DNA of 64,000 nucleotides from Mycolicibacillus trivialis (GCF_002102395.1 NZ_LQPZ01000016.1:1-64000); one strand, 5' to 3'. Positions 25,965 to 35,046 are shown, numbered from the stretch's first letter. A program made the numbers and translations. Notes: a model not told the origin generated them from the sequence alone.

Positions 25965-26585
25965 TCAGAGTGTCGTCGAGACCGGCGCCCGGCCCAGCGC
26001 GGCGCGCACCAATTCGCGGATCTGGGTGATGACGTGATCGGGACCGCCGGGCAGCGGCGGCCCGCCCTGCGCAGGCAGTAACAAGGTCAGGCTCATCGTC
26101 ACTGCGAGTTCGCCGAGCACCTGGCTGTCCACACCGGGGCGCAGATAGCCGACATCGATGCCGTGGTCGATCTGGCGTTGTACCGACGCCGCGAATGACT
26201 GGTAGATGTCGAACAGACGCCGGGTGAGCTGCTCGTCGACCGCGCCGGCGTCGAACACGATCAGCGAGACGAGTTTGTTGTCGGTGACCGACAGCGAATG
26301 CAACGCGCGCAACGGCCCGGTCATCGCGTCGAGAAACTCCGCCATCGTGTCGGCGAGCCGATCCGGCGGAGACAATTCGGGGGCGCGCTCTCGCAGACCG
26401 AGATCGATGGCGGCGTCCAGGATCTCCCGCTTATTGGCGAAGTAGTTGTAGAACGAGCCGTGACCCAGCCCTGCCGCTGCGACGATGTCGGCCACCGACG
26501 TGTTCCGGTAGCCGCGCTCGGTGAACACGTCGAAAGCCGCCCGTGTCAGCTCGGCCCGCCGGTCCGGCTGCTTCTGGGCGGTCAT
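25965..26585 (-). CDS. TetR-family transcriptional regulator (first of overlapping pair, downstream gene)
   Basis: The 206-residue regulator has the N-terminal TetR helix-turn-helix at about residues 10-56 (VADIVAAAGLGHGSFYNYFANKREIL). The ligand-binding domain is unlike that of its neighbour. ATG 26585 overlaps the stop of the upstream TetR gene by 4 nt, so two different TetR proteins are made from one message. It lies between that regulator and the mce operon, in the same orientation. It is a candidate reader of P1 or P2; which one is not decidable by eye. Confidence 0.88.
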   Translation of the reverse strand: MTAQKQPDRRAELTRAAFDVFTERGYRNTSVADIVAAAGLGHGSFYNYFANKREILDAAIDLGLRERAPELSPPDRLADTMAEFLDAMTGPLRALHSLSVTDNKLVSLIVFDAGAVDEQLTRRLFDIYQSFAASVQRQIDHGIDVGYLRPGVDSQVLGELAVTMSLTLLLPAQGGPPLPGGPDHVITQIRELVRAALGRAPVSTTL

Positions 26586-27268
26586 CGCGGGTCCCTCTCG
26601 ACAAAAAAACCGCGTCGGACGAAATCAATGACCGCGGCCCGATAGCGGGCCCGGATCGCGGGGTCGCGCTGCCCCATCACCTCCCGTAACCCGCCCGGCA
26701 GCAGCAGTTTGGTGGCCAGCACGCCGCACACCTCGGGGTCGGCGCCCGGCCGCAGCAGCCCGGCTTCCTGCGCCTGGTCGAACAGACCGGCTGCGATGCG
26801 CGCGACGGTCGCCTCGAGACCGAGGATGCGAAGTTTGAGTTCCTCGTCGATCGCGCTCGCCTCGACCAAGACCAGCGAGAGCAGTTGGGGCTGGCGGTCC
26901 AAGGCGGCGTCCACCGCCGTGAGCACCGCTTCGGCGCGGTCGAGGAATTCTTGGGGTCCGGTGGGCTGCGCCACGGTGAGCAACTCCGGTTGCGCCGCGC
27001 CCATCAGTTCCTCCACCGAGTGGTCGAAGACGAGGTCCAGCAACTCCCGTTTGCTGCCGATGTAGCGGTAAATGGTGCCCTGGCCGATCCCCGCGTGCCG
27101 GGCGATGTCGGAGACGGTCGTCGCCTCGTAGCCCTTTTCGGCAAAGACAGCCAGTGCCGAGGCGATGATCTGGGCGCGCCGGTCCTCGCGCAAGTTCTCC
27201 ACTGGCGGGCGGCCGCGCCGCCGGGTGGGGCGTGGGTCGGCTTCCACGTCGGTGGGCCGCACGGGCAT
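26582..27268 (-). CDS. TetR-family transcriptional regulator (second of overlapping pair, upstream gene)
   Basis: This is a 228-residue regulator. ATG 27268 has GGGAGGA upstream; a frame reaching 27337 would swallow the P2 operator at 27315-27327. A basic Pro/Arg-rich N-terminus (RPTRRRGRPPVENLRED) precedes the helix-turn-helix (TVSDIARHAGIGQGTIYRYIGSKRELL, about 45-72). It is divergent from the ABC1-like kinase. The P2 element in the shared promoter points at this gene, which suggests autoregulation and makes it the leading candidate for the P2 regulator. Confidence 0.88.
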   Translation of the reverse strand: MPVRPTDVEADPRPTRRRGRPPVENLREDRRAQIIASALAVFAEKGYEATTVSDIARHAGIGQGTIYRYIGSKRELLDLVFDHSVEELMGAAQPELLTVAQPTGPQEFLDRAEAVLTAVDAALDRQPQLLSLVLVEASAIDEELKLRILGLEATVARIAAGLFDQAQEAGLLRPGADPEVCGVLATKLLLPGGLREVMGQRDPAIRARYRAAVIDFVRRGFFVERDPR

Positions 27269-27314
27269 GGATCCTCCCGGGTGGCGATTAGTAGCAGACG
27301 GCCCTGATTTCGCG

Positions 27315-27327
27315 GACTGACGCGTCA
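27315..27327 (-). promoter_or_regulatory. P2 operator in the TetR/kinase divergent promoter
   Basis: GACTGACGCGTCA, containing the perfect palindrome TGACGCGTCA (27318-27327), lies 46 nt upstream of the TetR start and just upstream of or touching the -35 region of the divergent kinase promoter. The position is the usual one for TetR autoregulation. Confidence 0.6.
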
Positions 27328-27363
27328 TGTCGATCATACATTTCGATCGTAGGATGTGGCGCT

Positions 27364-28761
27364 ATGTCGACTTCCCGGGGTTCCGACTCGTTGAATACCT
27401 CGCGGTTGGCGCGCGGTGCGCGGCTGGGTGGGTTGGCCGCCAAACAGACGTTGCGGCGGGTCAGTGTCAAGGCCGGTTCGATCGTGGTTACGGAGAACCG
27501 CCGGGAGCGGATGCTGGATCGGACCAACGAGCGGATCGCACGAGATTTGGTCGCCGTCTTGGGCAATATGCGTGGGGCGGCGATGAAGATCGGCCAGTTG
27601 CTGTCGGTGATCGACCTCGGCATCGTCGACGAGGCCTCGCGCGAACACTTTCGGCAGCAGCTGGCCAAGCTGCAGGGATCGATCAACGCGATGCCGTTCG
27701 AGACGATGCGCCCGGTGATCGAATCCGAACTCGGCGCGCCGGTCGAGCAGCTGTTCGCCGCGTTTGACCCCGAGGCGTTCGCGGCGGCCTCCATCGGTCA
27801 GGTGTATCGCGCCCGTACTCGCGACGGCCGGGACGTCGCGGTCAAGGTGCAGTACCCGGGAGTGCGCACGGCGGTGTCGGCGGACCTGAAAAATCTGGCC
27901 CTGTTTCTGCGGATGATGAAGACCACGTTGCCTACCGTGGCCGCCCAGGAGTTCCTCGACGAGATCACCCACGAATTCTCCCGCGAGCTGGACTATCGCC
28001 GGGAGCTGGCCAGCCAGGCCCGCGTCGCCGAGCGATACGCCGATCATCCGTTCATCTACGTCCCGGCGCCGATCCCCGAGCTCAGCTCCGACTCGGTGCT
28101 GACCACCGAATACGTCCCGGGGATGCGAGCCGGTGAGGTTGCTGACCTTCCCGCGGCGCAGCGCGACCGGATCGGCGAGATCATCTACCGGTTCTATCTG
28201 GGGTCGCTGTACCGGGACTGTGAGTTCAACGGTGATGCGCATCCGGGCAACTTCCTGTACTGCGCCGACGGGCGGGTCGCGTTCCTCGACTTCGGCATGT
28301 ACAAGCACATGGATCCGGCTGCGGTGGAGTTCGAACGTCGCATCGGGCGGTGCTGCATCGCCGGCGACGGCGAGGGGCTGCGCGCGATCATGGGGGAGTA
28401 CGGCGTGTTGCGCCCGGACTCAGCGGTGTCGGCACAGGATTGCTTGGACTACACGCTGGACGCGGCGGGCTGGAATTTCGTCGACGACTATGTGGCAGTG
28501 CGCTCGATCGACGTCAGCGCGGCGCTGCTCGGGGTGCTCGATCCGACCGCGGACACCTTTCAAACCATGCGCAATGAACGGCTGCCACCGGAGCACCTGT
28601 TCTCCCGGCGGCTGGATTTCCTGGTGTTCGGCACGCTCAGTCAGATCGGTGCCGGCAACAACTGGTTTCGCATCGCCGCTGAATGGCTCCTCGGTGCCGA
28701 TCCGGTCACCGACCTCGGTCGCGCCGAGGCGGCCTGGCGTCAGGAACTCCCGCGCCCCTGA
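27364..28761 (+). CDS. ABC1/AarF (UbiB-like) family atypical kinase
   Basis: This 465-residue protein has the family hallmarks in order: the KxGQ motif (MKIGQLLS, about 76-83), an Ala-rich nucleotide loop (AAASIGQVYRA), the lysine VKVQYPG, the catalytic-loop equivalent GDAHPGNF, and metal-binding LDFGM. UbiB/ADCK proteins are atypical ATPases linked to isoprenoid-lipid metabolism. The start ATG 27364 sits 8 nt behind TAGGAT (27350-27355), so the message is probably leaderless. Being divergent from the TetR pair under a P2 site, it probably belongs to the same regulon. Confidence 0.88.
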   Translation: MSTSRGSDSLNTSRLARGARLGGLAAKQTLRRVSVKAGSIVVTENRRERMLDRTNERIARDLVAVLGNMRGAAMKIGQLLSVIDLGIVDEASREHFRQQLAKLQGSINAMPFETMRPVIESELGAPVEQLFAAFDPEAFAAASIGQVYRARTRDGRDVAVKVQYPGVRTAVSADLKNLALFLRMMKTTLPTVAAQEFLDEITHEFSRELDYRRELASQARVAERYADHPFIYVPAPIPELSSDSVLTTEYVPGMRAGEVADLPAAQRDRIGEIIYRFYLGSLYRDCEFNGDAHPGNFLYCADGRVAFLDFGMYKHMDPAAVEFERRIGRCCIAGDGEGLRAIMGEYGVLRPDSAVSAQDCLDYTLDAAGWNFVDDYVAVRSIDVSAALLGVLDPTADTFQTMRNERLPPEHLFSRRLDFLVFGTLSQIGAGNNWFRIAAEWLLGADPVTDLGRAEAAWRQELPRP

Positions 28762-28819
28762 GCTTCCCGATACCGGCGAACCCATCGGTGCGGTCGGCGC
28801 GGTGGACTAAGCTGGTCCC

Positions 28820-29524
28820 GTGTCAACCGGTGCGGTTCCCAGGCGTGAGCGGTTGCCGGCGCTGACTGGTGACGCCCGCGTTGACCGTTGGCGCGAGCAC
28901 CGGGCGGCGGTGCGCGCGGAGTTGATCGATGCGACGTTGCGGGCGATCGAGGAGTACGGGCCGGAGCTCTCCATCGATGATGTCGTCAAGACTGCCGGAG
29001 TGCCGAGGCCCAAGCTCTACCGCTTTTTCGAGGACAAGGACGCCTTGTTCGCTGCGGTCGCCGAAAGTGTTCAGGAGCTGATCCTGCAACGAGTGGTGCC
29101 GCAGTTCGATCTCAGCGCGACGGGGCGGCAGATGGTGTATTCGGCGCTGGCAGCCTACGTCAACCTCGTCGATGAACGGCCCAACGTATTCCGATTTCTG
29201 GTCGGATCACACTTCCGGTCCGGGCGCTCCGCCGCGGAGTTGATCGACAGTGGCCGGCCACTCTCGGATGCCATGTCCGCGGTCTGGTCGGCGCTGCTCG
29301 CCGGCCGCGGTGGGGATGGCACCGGCGTGGAGTACGTGGTGGACGCCAGTCTGGGAGCGGTGGCGCTCGGGGTGCTGCGCTGGCTCAACGCCCCCACGGT
29401 CAGCAAGGAGCGCCTGGTCGACGAGTTGAGCGGCTTCCTGTGGGGCGCGATGGCGGCCGGAGCCGAGGCTCGCGGGGTGATCCTCGACCCCGACCAGCGG
29501 TTGCTCGATATCGACCTCCGCTGA
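28820..29524 (+). CDS. TetR-family transcriptional regulator
   Basis: The 234-residue regulator starts at GTG 28820, 6 nt after TAAGCT (28808-28813), so probably leaderless. The helix-turn-helix (SIDDVVKTAGVPRPKLYRFFEDKDALF) spans about residues 54-80. The C-terminal domain contains GSHFRSGRSAAELI and ends in LDPDQRLLDIDLR, as in the mycobacterial TetR subgroup next to steroid or lipid genes. It lies 222 nt upstream of PF10118 pair 2 on the same strand and may control P1 or P2. Confidence 0.85.
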   Translation: MSTGAVPRRERLPALTGDARVDRWREHRAAVRAELIDATLRAIEEYGPELSIDDVVKTAGVPRPKLYRFFEDKDALFAAVAESVQELILQRVVPQFDLSATGRQMVYSALAAYVNLVDERPNVFRFLVGSHFRSGRSAAELIDSGRPLSDAMSAVWSALLAGRGGDGTGVEYVVDASLGAVALGVLRWLNAPTVSKERLVDELSGFLWGAMAAGAEARGVILDPDQRLLDIDLR

Positions 29525-29590
29525 CGGCGTCGCGTCAGCGCTGAAACGGCGCAGCTTTCTTCCGATTCTCCGCTCCCTCCGCACTGCCCC

Positions 29591-29620
29591 TTGACAGAGT
29601 GACGCATCAGTCAGGATATT
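29591..29620 (+). promoter_or_regulatory. P2 promoter/operator driving the PF10118-monooxygenase operon
   Basis: TTGACA (29591-29596) and GATATT (29615-29620) are 18 nt apart, with the P2 core in the spacer (TGACGCATCAGTC, 29600-29612). This is the only P2 copy read rightwards, and the only one whose target operon lies to the right. The start codon is 126 nt downstream. Confidence 0.68.
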
Positions 29621-29697
29621 AGTGACATGTCAGTCGCCTTATTTTTTAGGCCGCTGACAGGGGTTGTGGCCCCGCGTCTGACGCACTATTGTAGCTC

Positions 29698-29728
29698 GAT
29701 ACATGCAGTATCAGGTACTTCAAGTACG
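29698..29728. promoter_or_regulatory. Two tandem P1 operators before PF10118 pair 2
   Basis: GATACATGCAGTATC (29698-29712) is a perfect P1 palindrome. GGTACTTCAAGTACG follows at 29714-29728, 17 nt before the start codon. A possible second promoter (TTGTGG at 29664-29669, TATTGT at 29687-29692, spacing 17) would start transcription at the first site, so a bound repressor would block it. Confidence 0.65.
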
Positions 29729-29745
29729 CGAAAGGTTGGGGTGTC

Positions 29746-30645
29746 ATGGCTGGTGGGACGTCGAAGGCGGGGTCGCTCGCCGTGGCCGACGAGGGGAAGG
29801 GCAGGCCGACTTACCCGGAGACGCGCCGGGTCCGGTTCCGCTTCGGAGAGAACGGCGACTACGGCAAGTATTTCGTCGACAACGACATCGTGTTCAGCCA
29901 CTTCGTGGCCGGGCTCTCGGCAGGTTTCCCGCCCGGCGAGGAGGCGTTCATCCGGTCGGTGCGACGCTTCGCCGATCAGGTCACCGACCCAGTGCTGAAG
30001 AAGCGGGTGGCCGGCTTCATCGGCCAGGAAGCCATGCACGGCCAACAGCACCGCGAACTCAACCGTAAGCTCTCCGAGCTGGGTTTCTTGGTGGATTGGT
30101 ATGACGCCGAGTCGGTGATCTCGCGGCAGAAGCGGTTTGAGGACCGGATCTCCGGTCAGGTGCACCTGGCGATGACGGCGGCCGCCGAGCACTACACCGC
30201 GGTGCTGGCCGAGCGCGTGCTCTCCAGCGCCGAGATCCAAGCCATCCCAGGCGAACCCGAGATGTGGAACCTGCTGAACTGGCACGCGTTCGAGGAACTC
30301 GAACACAAGTCGGTGGCCTTCGACGTCTACCGTGCGGTGGGCGGTTCCGAGCGCGTCCGGATCACGGTGATGGCCGTTTTGCTTGCCCTGACCGGGCCGG
30401 TGGTACTGGGCACCCTGCTGGTGGCGCTGGCGCGTGACCCGATCGCCCGTCGTCAGCCGCTTCGCCTGGTGCGTGAAGCCTATGGGTTGTTCCGCGGGCC
30501 GGTGTTCCGCGGCATCGGGCGCGAACTCGCCAAATATCTCAAGCCGGGCTTCCACCCGGACGACATCGACACCACCGCGTTGCTGGAGCGCTGGCAAACC
30601 GAGTTGTTCGGCGCCGAGGGCGCGCTTCTGGATCGGCTGAAATAA
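29746..30645 (+). CDS. PF10118 'metal-dependent hydrolase' family protein, A-type (pair 2)
   Basis: This 299-residue A-type paralogue has the marker GKYFVDNDIVFSHFVAGLSAGFPPGEEAF. Candidate iron ligands are E66, E95 and H98 (ExxH), E148, E184 and H187 (ExxH). The spacings (29 and 36 residues between the Glu pairs) resemble ribonucleotide reductase R2. A hydrophobic span at about 203-228 (ITVMAVLLALTGPVVL onwards) probably lies in the membrane. The end carries GFHPDDIDT. ATG 29746 has AAAGG upstream. It is the first gene of a six-gene operon ending at 36086. Confidence 0.88.
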   Translation: MAGGTSKAGSLAVADEGKGRPTYPETRRVRFRFGENGDYGKYFVDNDIVFSHFVAGLSAGFPPGEEAFIRSVRRFADQVTDPVLKKRVAGFIGQEAMHGQQHRELNRKLSELGFLVDWYDAESVISRQKRFEDRISGQVHLAMTAAAEHYTAVLAERVLSSAEIQAIPGEPEMWNLLNWHAFEELEHKSVAFDVYRAVGGSERVRITVMAVLLALTGPVVLGTLLVALARDPIARRQPLRLVREAYGLFRGPVFRGIGRELAKYLKPGFHPDDIDTTALLERWQTELFGAEGALLDRLK

Positions 30646-30682
30646 CCCAAAGCGGCCCAGTGAAAAATCGAAGGAGATACCG

Positions 30683-31582
30683 ATGGTAGCCAACCCTGTC
30701 GTCCCTGCCGCGGACCACCGCAAGGTGCCGGCGAGCGCCTATCCGAAGGTACGCCGGATACGATTCCGGTTCGGCGATCCGCAACCGATGAGCCATCACT
30801 TCGTCGAGGGCGACATCGTTTACAGCCACCTGGTGGCCGTGCTCTCCGCCGCGTTCCCGCCCGGTGAGGAGTCGTTCATCCGGTCGGTGCGACGCTTCGC
30901 AGACCGGGTGACCGACCCGGTGCTGAAGAAGCGCGTCGCCGGTTTCATCGGCCAGGAGGCGGTGCACGGCCAGGAGCACCGGCGGCTCAACGAGAAGCTC
31001 ATCGCGATGGGCTATCCGTTCGTCCGGCTGTTCATGTACACGCCGGAGAGCCGTCGTGAGCGGTGGGTGCGGCGCCTGGAGAACGCCGCGCCCGCCTACG
31101 CGCACCTGGCGATGACCGCAGCCGCCGAACATTACACCGCGACGCTCGCCGAGCGGGTCCTCACCCGTGAGGAGATTCAGCAGATCCCCGGCGATCCGGA
31201 GGTCATGCACCTGCTCAATTGGCACGCCACCGAAGAACTGGAGCACAAATCCGTCGCCTTCGACGTCTACCGTGCCGTCGGTGGGCCCGAGTGGATCCGG
31301 ATCGGTGTCATGGCGCTGATGTACGCGTTCACCATCCCGGTCGTCACGGTCGGTGTGCTGATGTCGATCGCCACCGACCCGCGAGGATGGCGCCCGATCA
31401 AACTGATCCGGCAAACCTACGACATGTTCCGCGGCCCGTTGGTCAAGGGGTTGATGGGCGAGCTGGCGGTCTACATGAGGCCCGGATTCCACCCCGATGA
31501 CATCGACACCGAGCAGATCGTTCAGACGTGGCAGCAGGAACTTTTCGGCGCCGACGGCGCACTCCGCGAGCAAATGAAATAG
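30683..31582 (+). CDS. PF10118 'metal-dependent hydrolase' family protein, B-type (pair 2)
   Basis: This 299-residue B-type paralogue has SHHFVEGDIVYSHLVAVLSAAFPPGEESF. The same six candidate ligands are present (GQEAVHGQEH, AAAEHYTA, EELEHKS). The ribosome site GAAGGAGA lies 5-6 nt before ATG 30683. It follows the A-type gene by 37 nt, as in pair 1. The A and B forms differ consistently in all three pairs, which suggests heterodimer subunits and not redundant copies. Confidence 0.88.
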   Translation: MVANPVVPAADHRKVPASAYPKVRRIRFRFGDPQPMSHHFVEGDIVYSHLVAVLSAAFPPGEESFIRSVRRFADRVTDPVLKKRVAGFIGQEAVHGQEHRRLNEKLIAMGYPFVRLFMYTPESRRERWVRRLENAAPAYAHLAMTAAAEHYTATLAERVLTREEIQQIPGDPEVMHLLNWHATEELEHKSVAFDVYRAVGGPEWIRIGVMALMYAFTIPVVTVGVLMSIATDPRGWRPIKLIRQTYDMFRGPLVKGLMGELAVYMRPGFHPDDIDTEQIVQTWQQELFGADGALREQMK

Positions 31583-31598
31583 GTGAGGGACAGGACCG

Positions 31599-33176
31599 TT
31601 GACTACAACCATTGAAACCAAACCGCTGCCGACCGGCGAGCGGGTCGATCCCGACTACGAGGTGGTGGTCGTCGGCGCCGGATTCGGCGGCATCGGCACC
31701 GGGATCGCGCTGCAGCGCCAAGGCATCCACGACTTCGTCATCATCGACAAATGGGACAAGGTCGGGGGCACCTGGCATGCCAACACCTACCCGGGTGTGG
31801 CGGTGGACATCCCGTCGTTCGTCTATAGCTTCTCCTACGAGCAGCGCGGCGACTGGTCGCGGTTGTTCGCCCCCGGTGAGGAGCTTCGCGACTACGCCGA
31901 TGACATGGTCACCAAATACGGGTTGCGGGACAAGCTGCGCTTGAACACCACCATTGTCTCCGCGGTCTTCGACGAGGCCAACAGCATGTGGCGGCTGACC
32001 ACCGACGGTGGGCAGGAGATCACCGGTCGCTACGCGGTGATGGCGGTCGGCGGGCTGGAGAGCCCGAAGATGCCGGACATCCCCGGGATCGACGACTTCG
32101 GCGGCACACTGATGCATACCGCGCTGTGGGACCACGATGTCGCGCTGGAGGGCAAGCGGGTCGCAATCATCGGGACCGGCGCCACCGCCCTGCAGGTGGT
32201 GCCGGCCATCGTCGAGGAGACCGGTCACCTGACGGTCTTTCAGCGGACCCCGATCTGGGTGTTCCCCAAGGTCGACATGGAGATGAAAACCCTCGGCCGA
32301 TGGGTGATGAGCCGGCCCCGACTGCGCTCGGCGATCCGAGCGATGGGCACGATCGGCACCGAGATCGGGATGAGCGGCCAGTTGGTCGGCCCGCGCTGGC
32401 TCACCGACCTCAGTCGACGGATGGCCGAGATCCCGGTGCGCCGGTGGATGCGCAGCCAGGTCGACGACCCTGTTCTCCGGGAAAAGCTGATGCCCCGCTA
32501 CGGACTGGGCTGCAAACGGCCGTCGATGTCCAACGATTATCTCAAGACGTTCAACCGCGACGACGTCAGCCTGATCACCGACTCCATCGAGCGCATCACC
32601 GAGAACGGGATCCGCACCGTCGACGGCGTGGAACACGAGGTCGACGTGTTGATCTGCGCCACCGGATTCCGGCTCTGGGACAACCGCGCGGTTCCACCGT
32701 TCCCGGTGATCGGACGCGACGACATCGACCTAGGCAGATTCTGGGATGAGCGCCGCTACCAAGCTTACCAAGGCGTTTCGGTCCCCGGGTTTCCGAATAT
32801 GTTCACCATCACCGGACCCTACGGGTTCGTTCTCGGCTCCTACCTGTGGATGATCGAGGCCACCTCCGCTCACCTCAGCCGGGCGATTGCCGAGAGTAAA
32901 CGTCGGGGCACCCGCCAGGTTGAGATCAGGCAGGAAGCCCACGACGAGTACTTCCGCAAATGCCTGAAACGTCAAGAACGCAACTTCTTGTTCACCTCTA
33001 CCTGTGAGGGCTCGAACACCTATTACATCGACGACAAGGGTGACTCACCGTTCCGGCCCTCCACCCACGGCGAGATGTACTGGCAGAACCGTCATTACGA
33101 CCTGGATGTCTACCGCTACAACTCGGGGTCTGAGACGTCTCAGCCGGCTGAGGAGAAAGCGAAGGAGAACGCGTGA
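31599..33176 (+). CDS. Baeyer-Villiger-type flavin monooxygenase
   Basis: This is a 525-residue enzyme. The FAD motif is GAGFGGIG (about 26-33). The fingerprint FGGTLMHTALW (167-177) retains the diagnostic His, and the NADPH motif is GTGATALQ. The start must be TTG 31599, since no ATG or GTG is available between the upstream stop and the FAD motif at a sensible distance; GAGGGA precedes it. A charged tail (EEKAKENA) closes the protein. The SDR start overlaps its stop (GTGA). It probably inserts oxygen into a cyclic or linear ketone of the imported substrate. Confidence 0.88.
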   Translation: MTTTIETKPLPTGERVDPDYEVVVVGAGFGGIGTGIALQRQGIHDFVIIDKWDKVGGTWHANTYPGVAVDIPSFVYSFSYEQRGDWSRLFAPGEELRDYADDMVTKYGLRDKLRLNTTIVSAVFDEANSMWRLTTDGGQEITGRYAVMAVGGLESPKMPDIPGIDDFGGTLMHTALWDHDVALEGKRVAIIGTGATALQVVPAIVEETGHLTVFQRTPIWVFPKVDMEMKTLGRWVMSRPRLRSAIRAMGTIGTEIGMSGQLVGPRWLTDLSRRMAEIPVRRWMRSQVDDPVLREKLMPRYGLGCKRPSMSNDYLKTFNRDDVSLITDSIERITENGIRTVDGVEHEVDVLICATGFRLWDNRAVPPFPVIGRDDIDLGRFWDERRYQAYQGVSVPGFPNMFTITGPYGFVLGSYLWMIEATSAHLSRAIAESKRRGTRQVEIRQEAHDEYFRKCLKRQERNFLFTSTCEGSNTYYIDDKGDSPFRPSTHGEMYWQNRHYDLDVYRYNSGSETSQPAEEKAKENA

Positions 33177-34126
33177 AAATCAACACCCTGCAACCCCGAC
33201 TGGTTGTGGTCACCGGTGCCGGAAGCGGCATCGGCCGGGCCACCGCCATCAAATTCGCCAAGCGCGGCGCTCACGTGGTTGTTTCCGATATCGACCTCGA
33301 CGCCGCGGAGGCGACCACTGCCATGATCCGCGGCCAGGGCGGAACCGCTTCGGCGGCCCGACTGGACGTCACCGACCCGCAGGCATGGGATGCGTTCGCC
33401 CGCGACGTGCTGGCCGATCATGGTTATGCCGATGTGCTGGTCAATAACGCCGGCATGTTGGTGGGTGGGCCGTTCCTGGAGTTGACGCCCGCCGACTGGG
33501 AGCGCCAACTCAGCGTCAACCTGCTGGGGGTGGTGCACGGCTGTCGGGCCTTCGGCGCCCAGATGGTCGAGCGGGGCAGCGGTCACATCGTCAACATCGC
33601 GTCGGCGGCGTCGTTCACGCCGACTCCGGTGATGGCGCCCTATTCGGTGTCCAAGGCCGGGGTGAAGATGCTGACCGAGTGCCTGCGCCTGGAGTTGGGT
33701 GCGAAGGGTGTCGGTGTCAGTGCGATCTGTCCGGGGGTGATCAACACCAACATCGGGGACAACGCGGTCACCGTCGGGGTGGATCAGGAGTTGATGGACC
33801 GCGGCTTGGAGATCAGTCGGCGGATGCAGGAGATCGCCGCGAAGCTGCCGTGGGCCCCGATGAACCCCAACCTGGTTGCCCGTGCGGTGGTCCGGGCCGT
33901 CCGGTTCGACCTGGCGGTGGTCCCGGTGCGCACCGAAGCCTGGCTGGGTTATTTCATGTTGCGGATCGCCCCCGGGGTGAACCGGCGGATGGCGCAACCG
34001 TTCTCGGTGGAGCGGATGCAGACGGTCGGTGCCAAGCTGTTGGGCCGGTTCGGTGACACCAGACTGCTCGGCCCGAAAGGCGCTCCCACCACGTCGCACG
34101 CACCGACCGCAGAGGTCGGCCGGTAG
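33173..34126 (+). CDS. Short-chain dehydrogenase/reductase
   Basis: This is a 317-residue classical SDR with TGAGSGIG (15-22), SDIDLDA after the second strand (NAD preference), NNAGML and YSVSK. The C-terminal extension (RIAPGVNRRMAQPFSVERMQ) resembles the SDR half of EphD. GTG 33173 overlaps the monooxygenase stop. It probably interconverts the alcohol and ketone used by the adjacent monooxygenase. Confidence 0.9.
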   Translation: MKINTLQPRLVVVTGAGSGIGRATAIKFAKRGAHVVVSDIDLDAAEATTAMIRGQGGTASAARLDVTDPQAWDAFARDVLADHGYADVLVNNAGMLVGGPFLELTPADWERQLSVNLLGVVHGCRAFGAQMVERGSGHIVNIASAASFTPTPVMAPYSVSKAGVKMLTECLRLELGAKGVGVSAICPGVINTNIGDNAVTVGVDQELMDRGLEISRRMQEIAAKLPWAPMNPNLVARAVVRAVRFDLAVVPVRTEAWLGYFMLRIAPGVNRRMAQPFSVERMQTVGAKLLGRFGDTRLLGPKGAPTTSHAPTAEVGR

Positions 34127-34128
34127 CC

Positions 34129-35046
34129 GTGGTGAGTCGACGGATGCCGACGGTCCCTTACCGTGAGTTCCGATTGCCGATGGCCGATGGCGTCAACCTG
34201 CAGGTTGCTGAATGGGGTGCGCCGACCGCAGAATTGACCGTTGTTCTGGCCCACGGCTGGACGCTGTCCCACCGCATCTGGGAGGACGTCGCCGAATCGT
34301 TGGTCGCCGCTGACCCCACGGTGCGGGTGATCGCCTACGACCATCGGGGACACGGCCTTTCCGACCGGGTGAACGGAGCCACGATCGAACAACTCGCCGA
34401 CGACCTCGCTTCGGTGATCACCGCGTTGGCCCCGACCGGGCCGGTGGTGCTCGGTGGACACTCGCTCGGTGGGTTCACCCTGACGGCAGTGGCAGAGCGG
34501 CATCCCCAGTTGGTGGCCCAGCGTGTCGAGGGGGTGATGTTGGCAGCCTCCAGCGCGGGTGAGTTGATGGGCGCGGTCCGCCGGATCCCGGGGACCGAAG
34601 CCGTCATGAGATTCGCACTGCGCCTGGGGTCCCGGATCAAGATGCCCAGCCGGCCGTTGTTCCTGGTCCGACAGGGGGCGCGCGGAGCCTTCGGCAAACA
34701 CCCGCGGCGCCGTGACCTCAACCGAGTGGTGCAGCAGGGCGCCCAGGCCGATCCCCGGGTGGTCGCTGCGCTCGGCGGATCGATCCTGCAGCATCACCGG
34801 TACCGGGCATTGGAGGCCTTCCAAGACCTGGAGGTAACGGTGCTGGCCGGAACGCGCGATTTTCTGACCTCGCCAACCCACGCCCATCGGATCGGCGAGC
34901 GTCTGCCGGACAGCAGCGTGGTGGTGTTCCGCGGTGCCGGGCACTTCCTGCCCTACGAACGACGTGAATCAGTCACTGCCCACCTTCTGGGGACGATCGG
35001 ACGGATCCGTCAGCGGGCGCTTGCCACGGCGGAGGCCATCGGATGA
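34129..35046 (+). CDS. Alpha/beta hydrolase
   Basis: The 305-residue serine hydrolase has the oxyanion loop AHGWTLS, nucleophile elbow GHSLGG (Ser near 106), acid probably in AGTRDFLT and His in GAGHFLPYE. It begins 2 nt after the SDR stop (GTG 34129 or ATG 34144) and overlaps the reductase start. In this context lactone or ester cleavage after the Baeyer-Villiger step is the natural guess. Confidence 0.87.
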   Translation: MVSRRMPTVPYREFRLPMADGVNLQVAEWGAPTAELTVVLAHGWTLSHRIWEDVAESLVAADPTVRVIAYDHRGHGLSDRVNGATIEQLADDLASVITALAPTGPVVLGGHSLGGFTLTAVAERHPQLVAQRVEGVMLAASSAGELMGAVRRIPGTEAVMRFALRLGSRIKMPSRPLFLVRQGARGAFGKHPRRRDLNRVVQQGAQADPRVVAALGGSILQHHRYRALEAFQDLEVTVLAGTRDFLTSPTHAHRIGERLPDSSVVVFRGAGHFLPYERRESVTAHLLGTIGRIRQRALATAEAIG

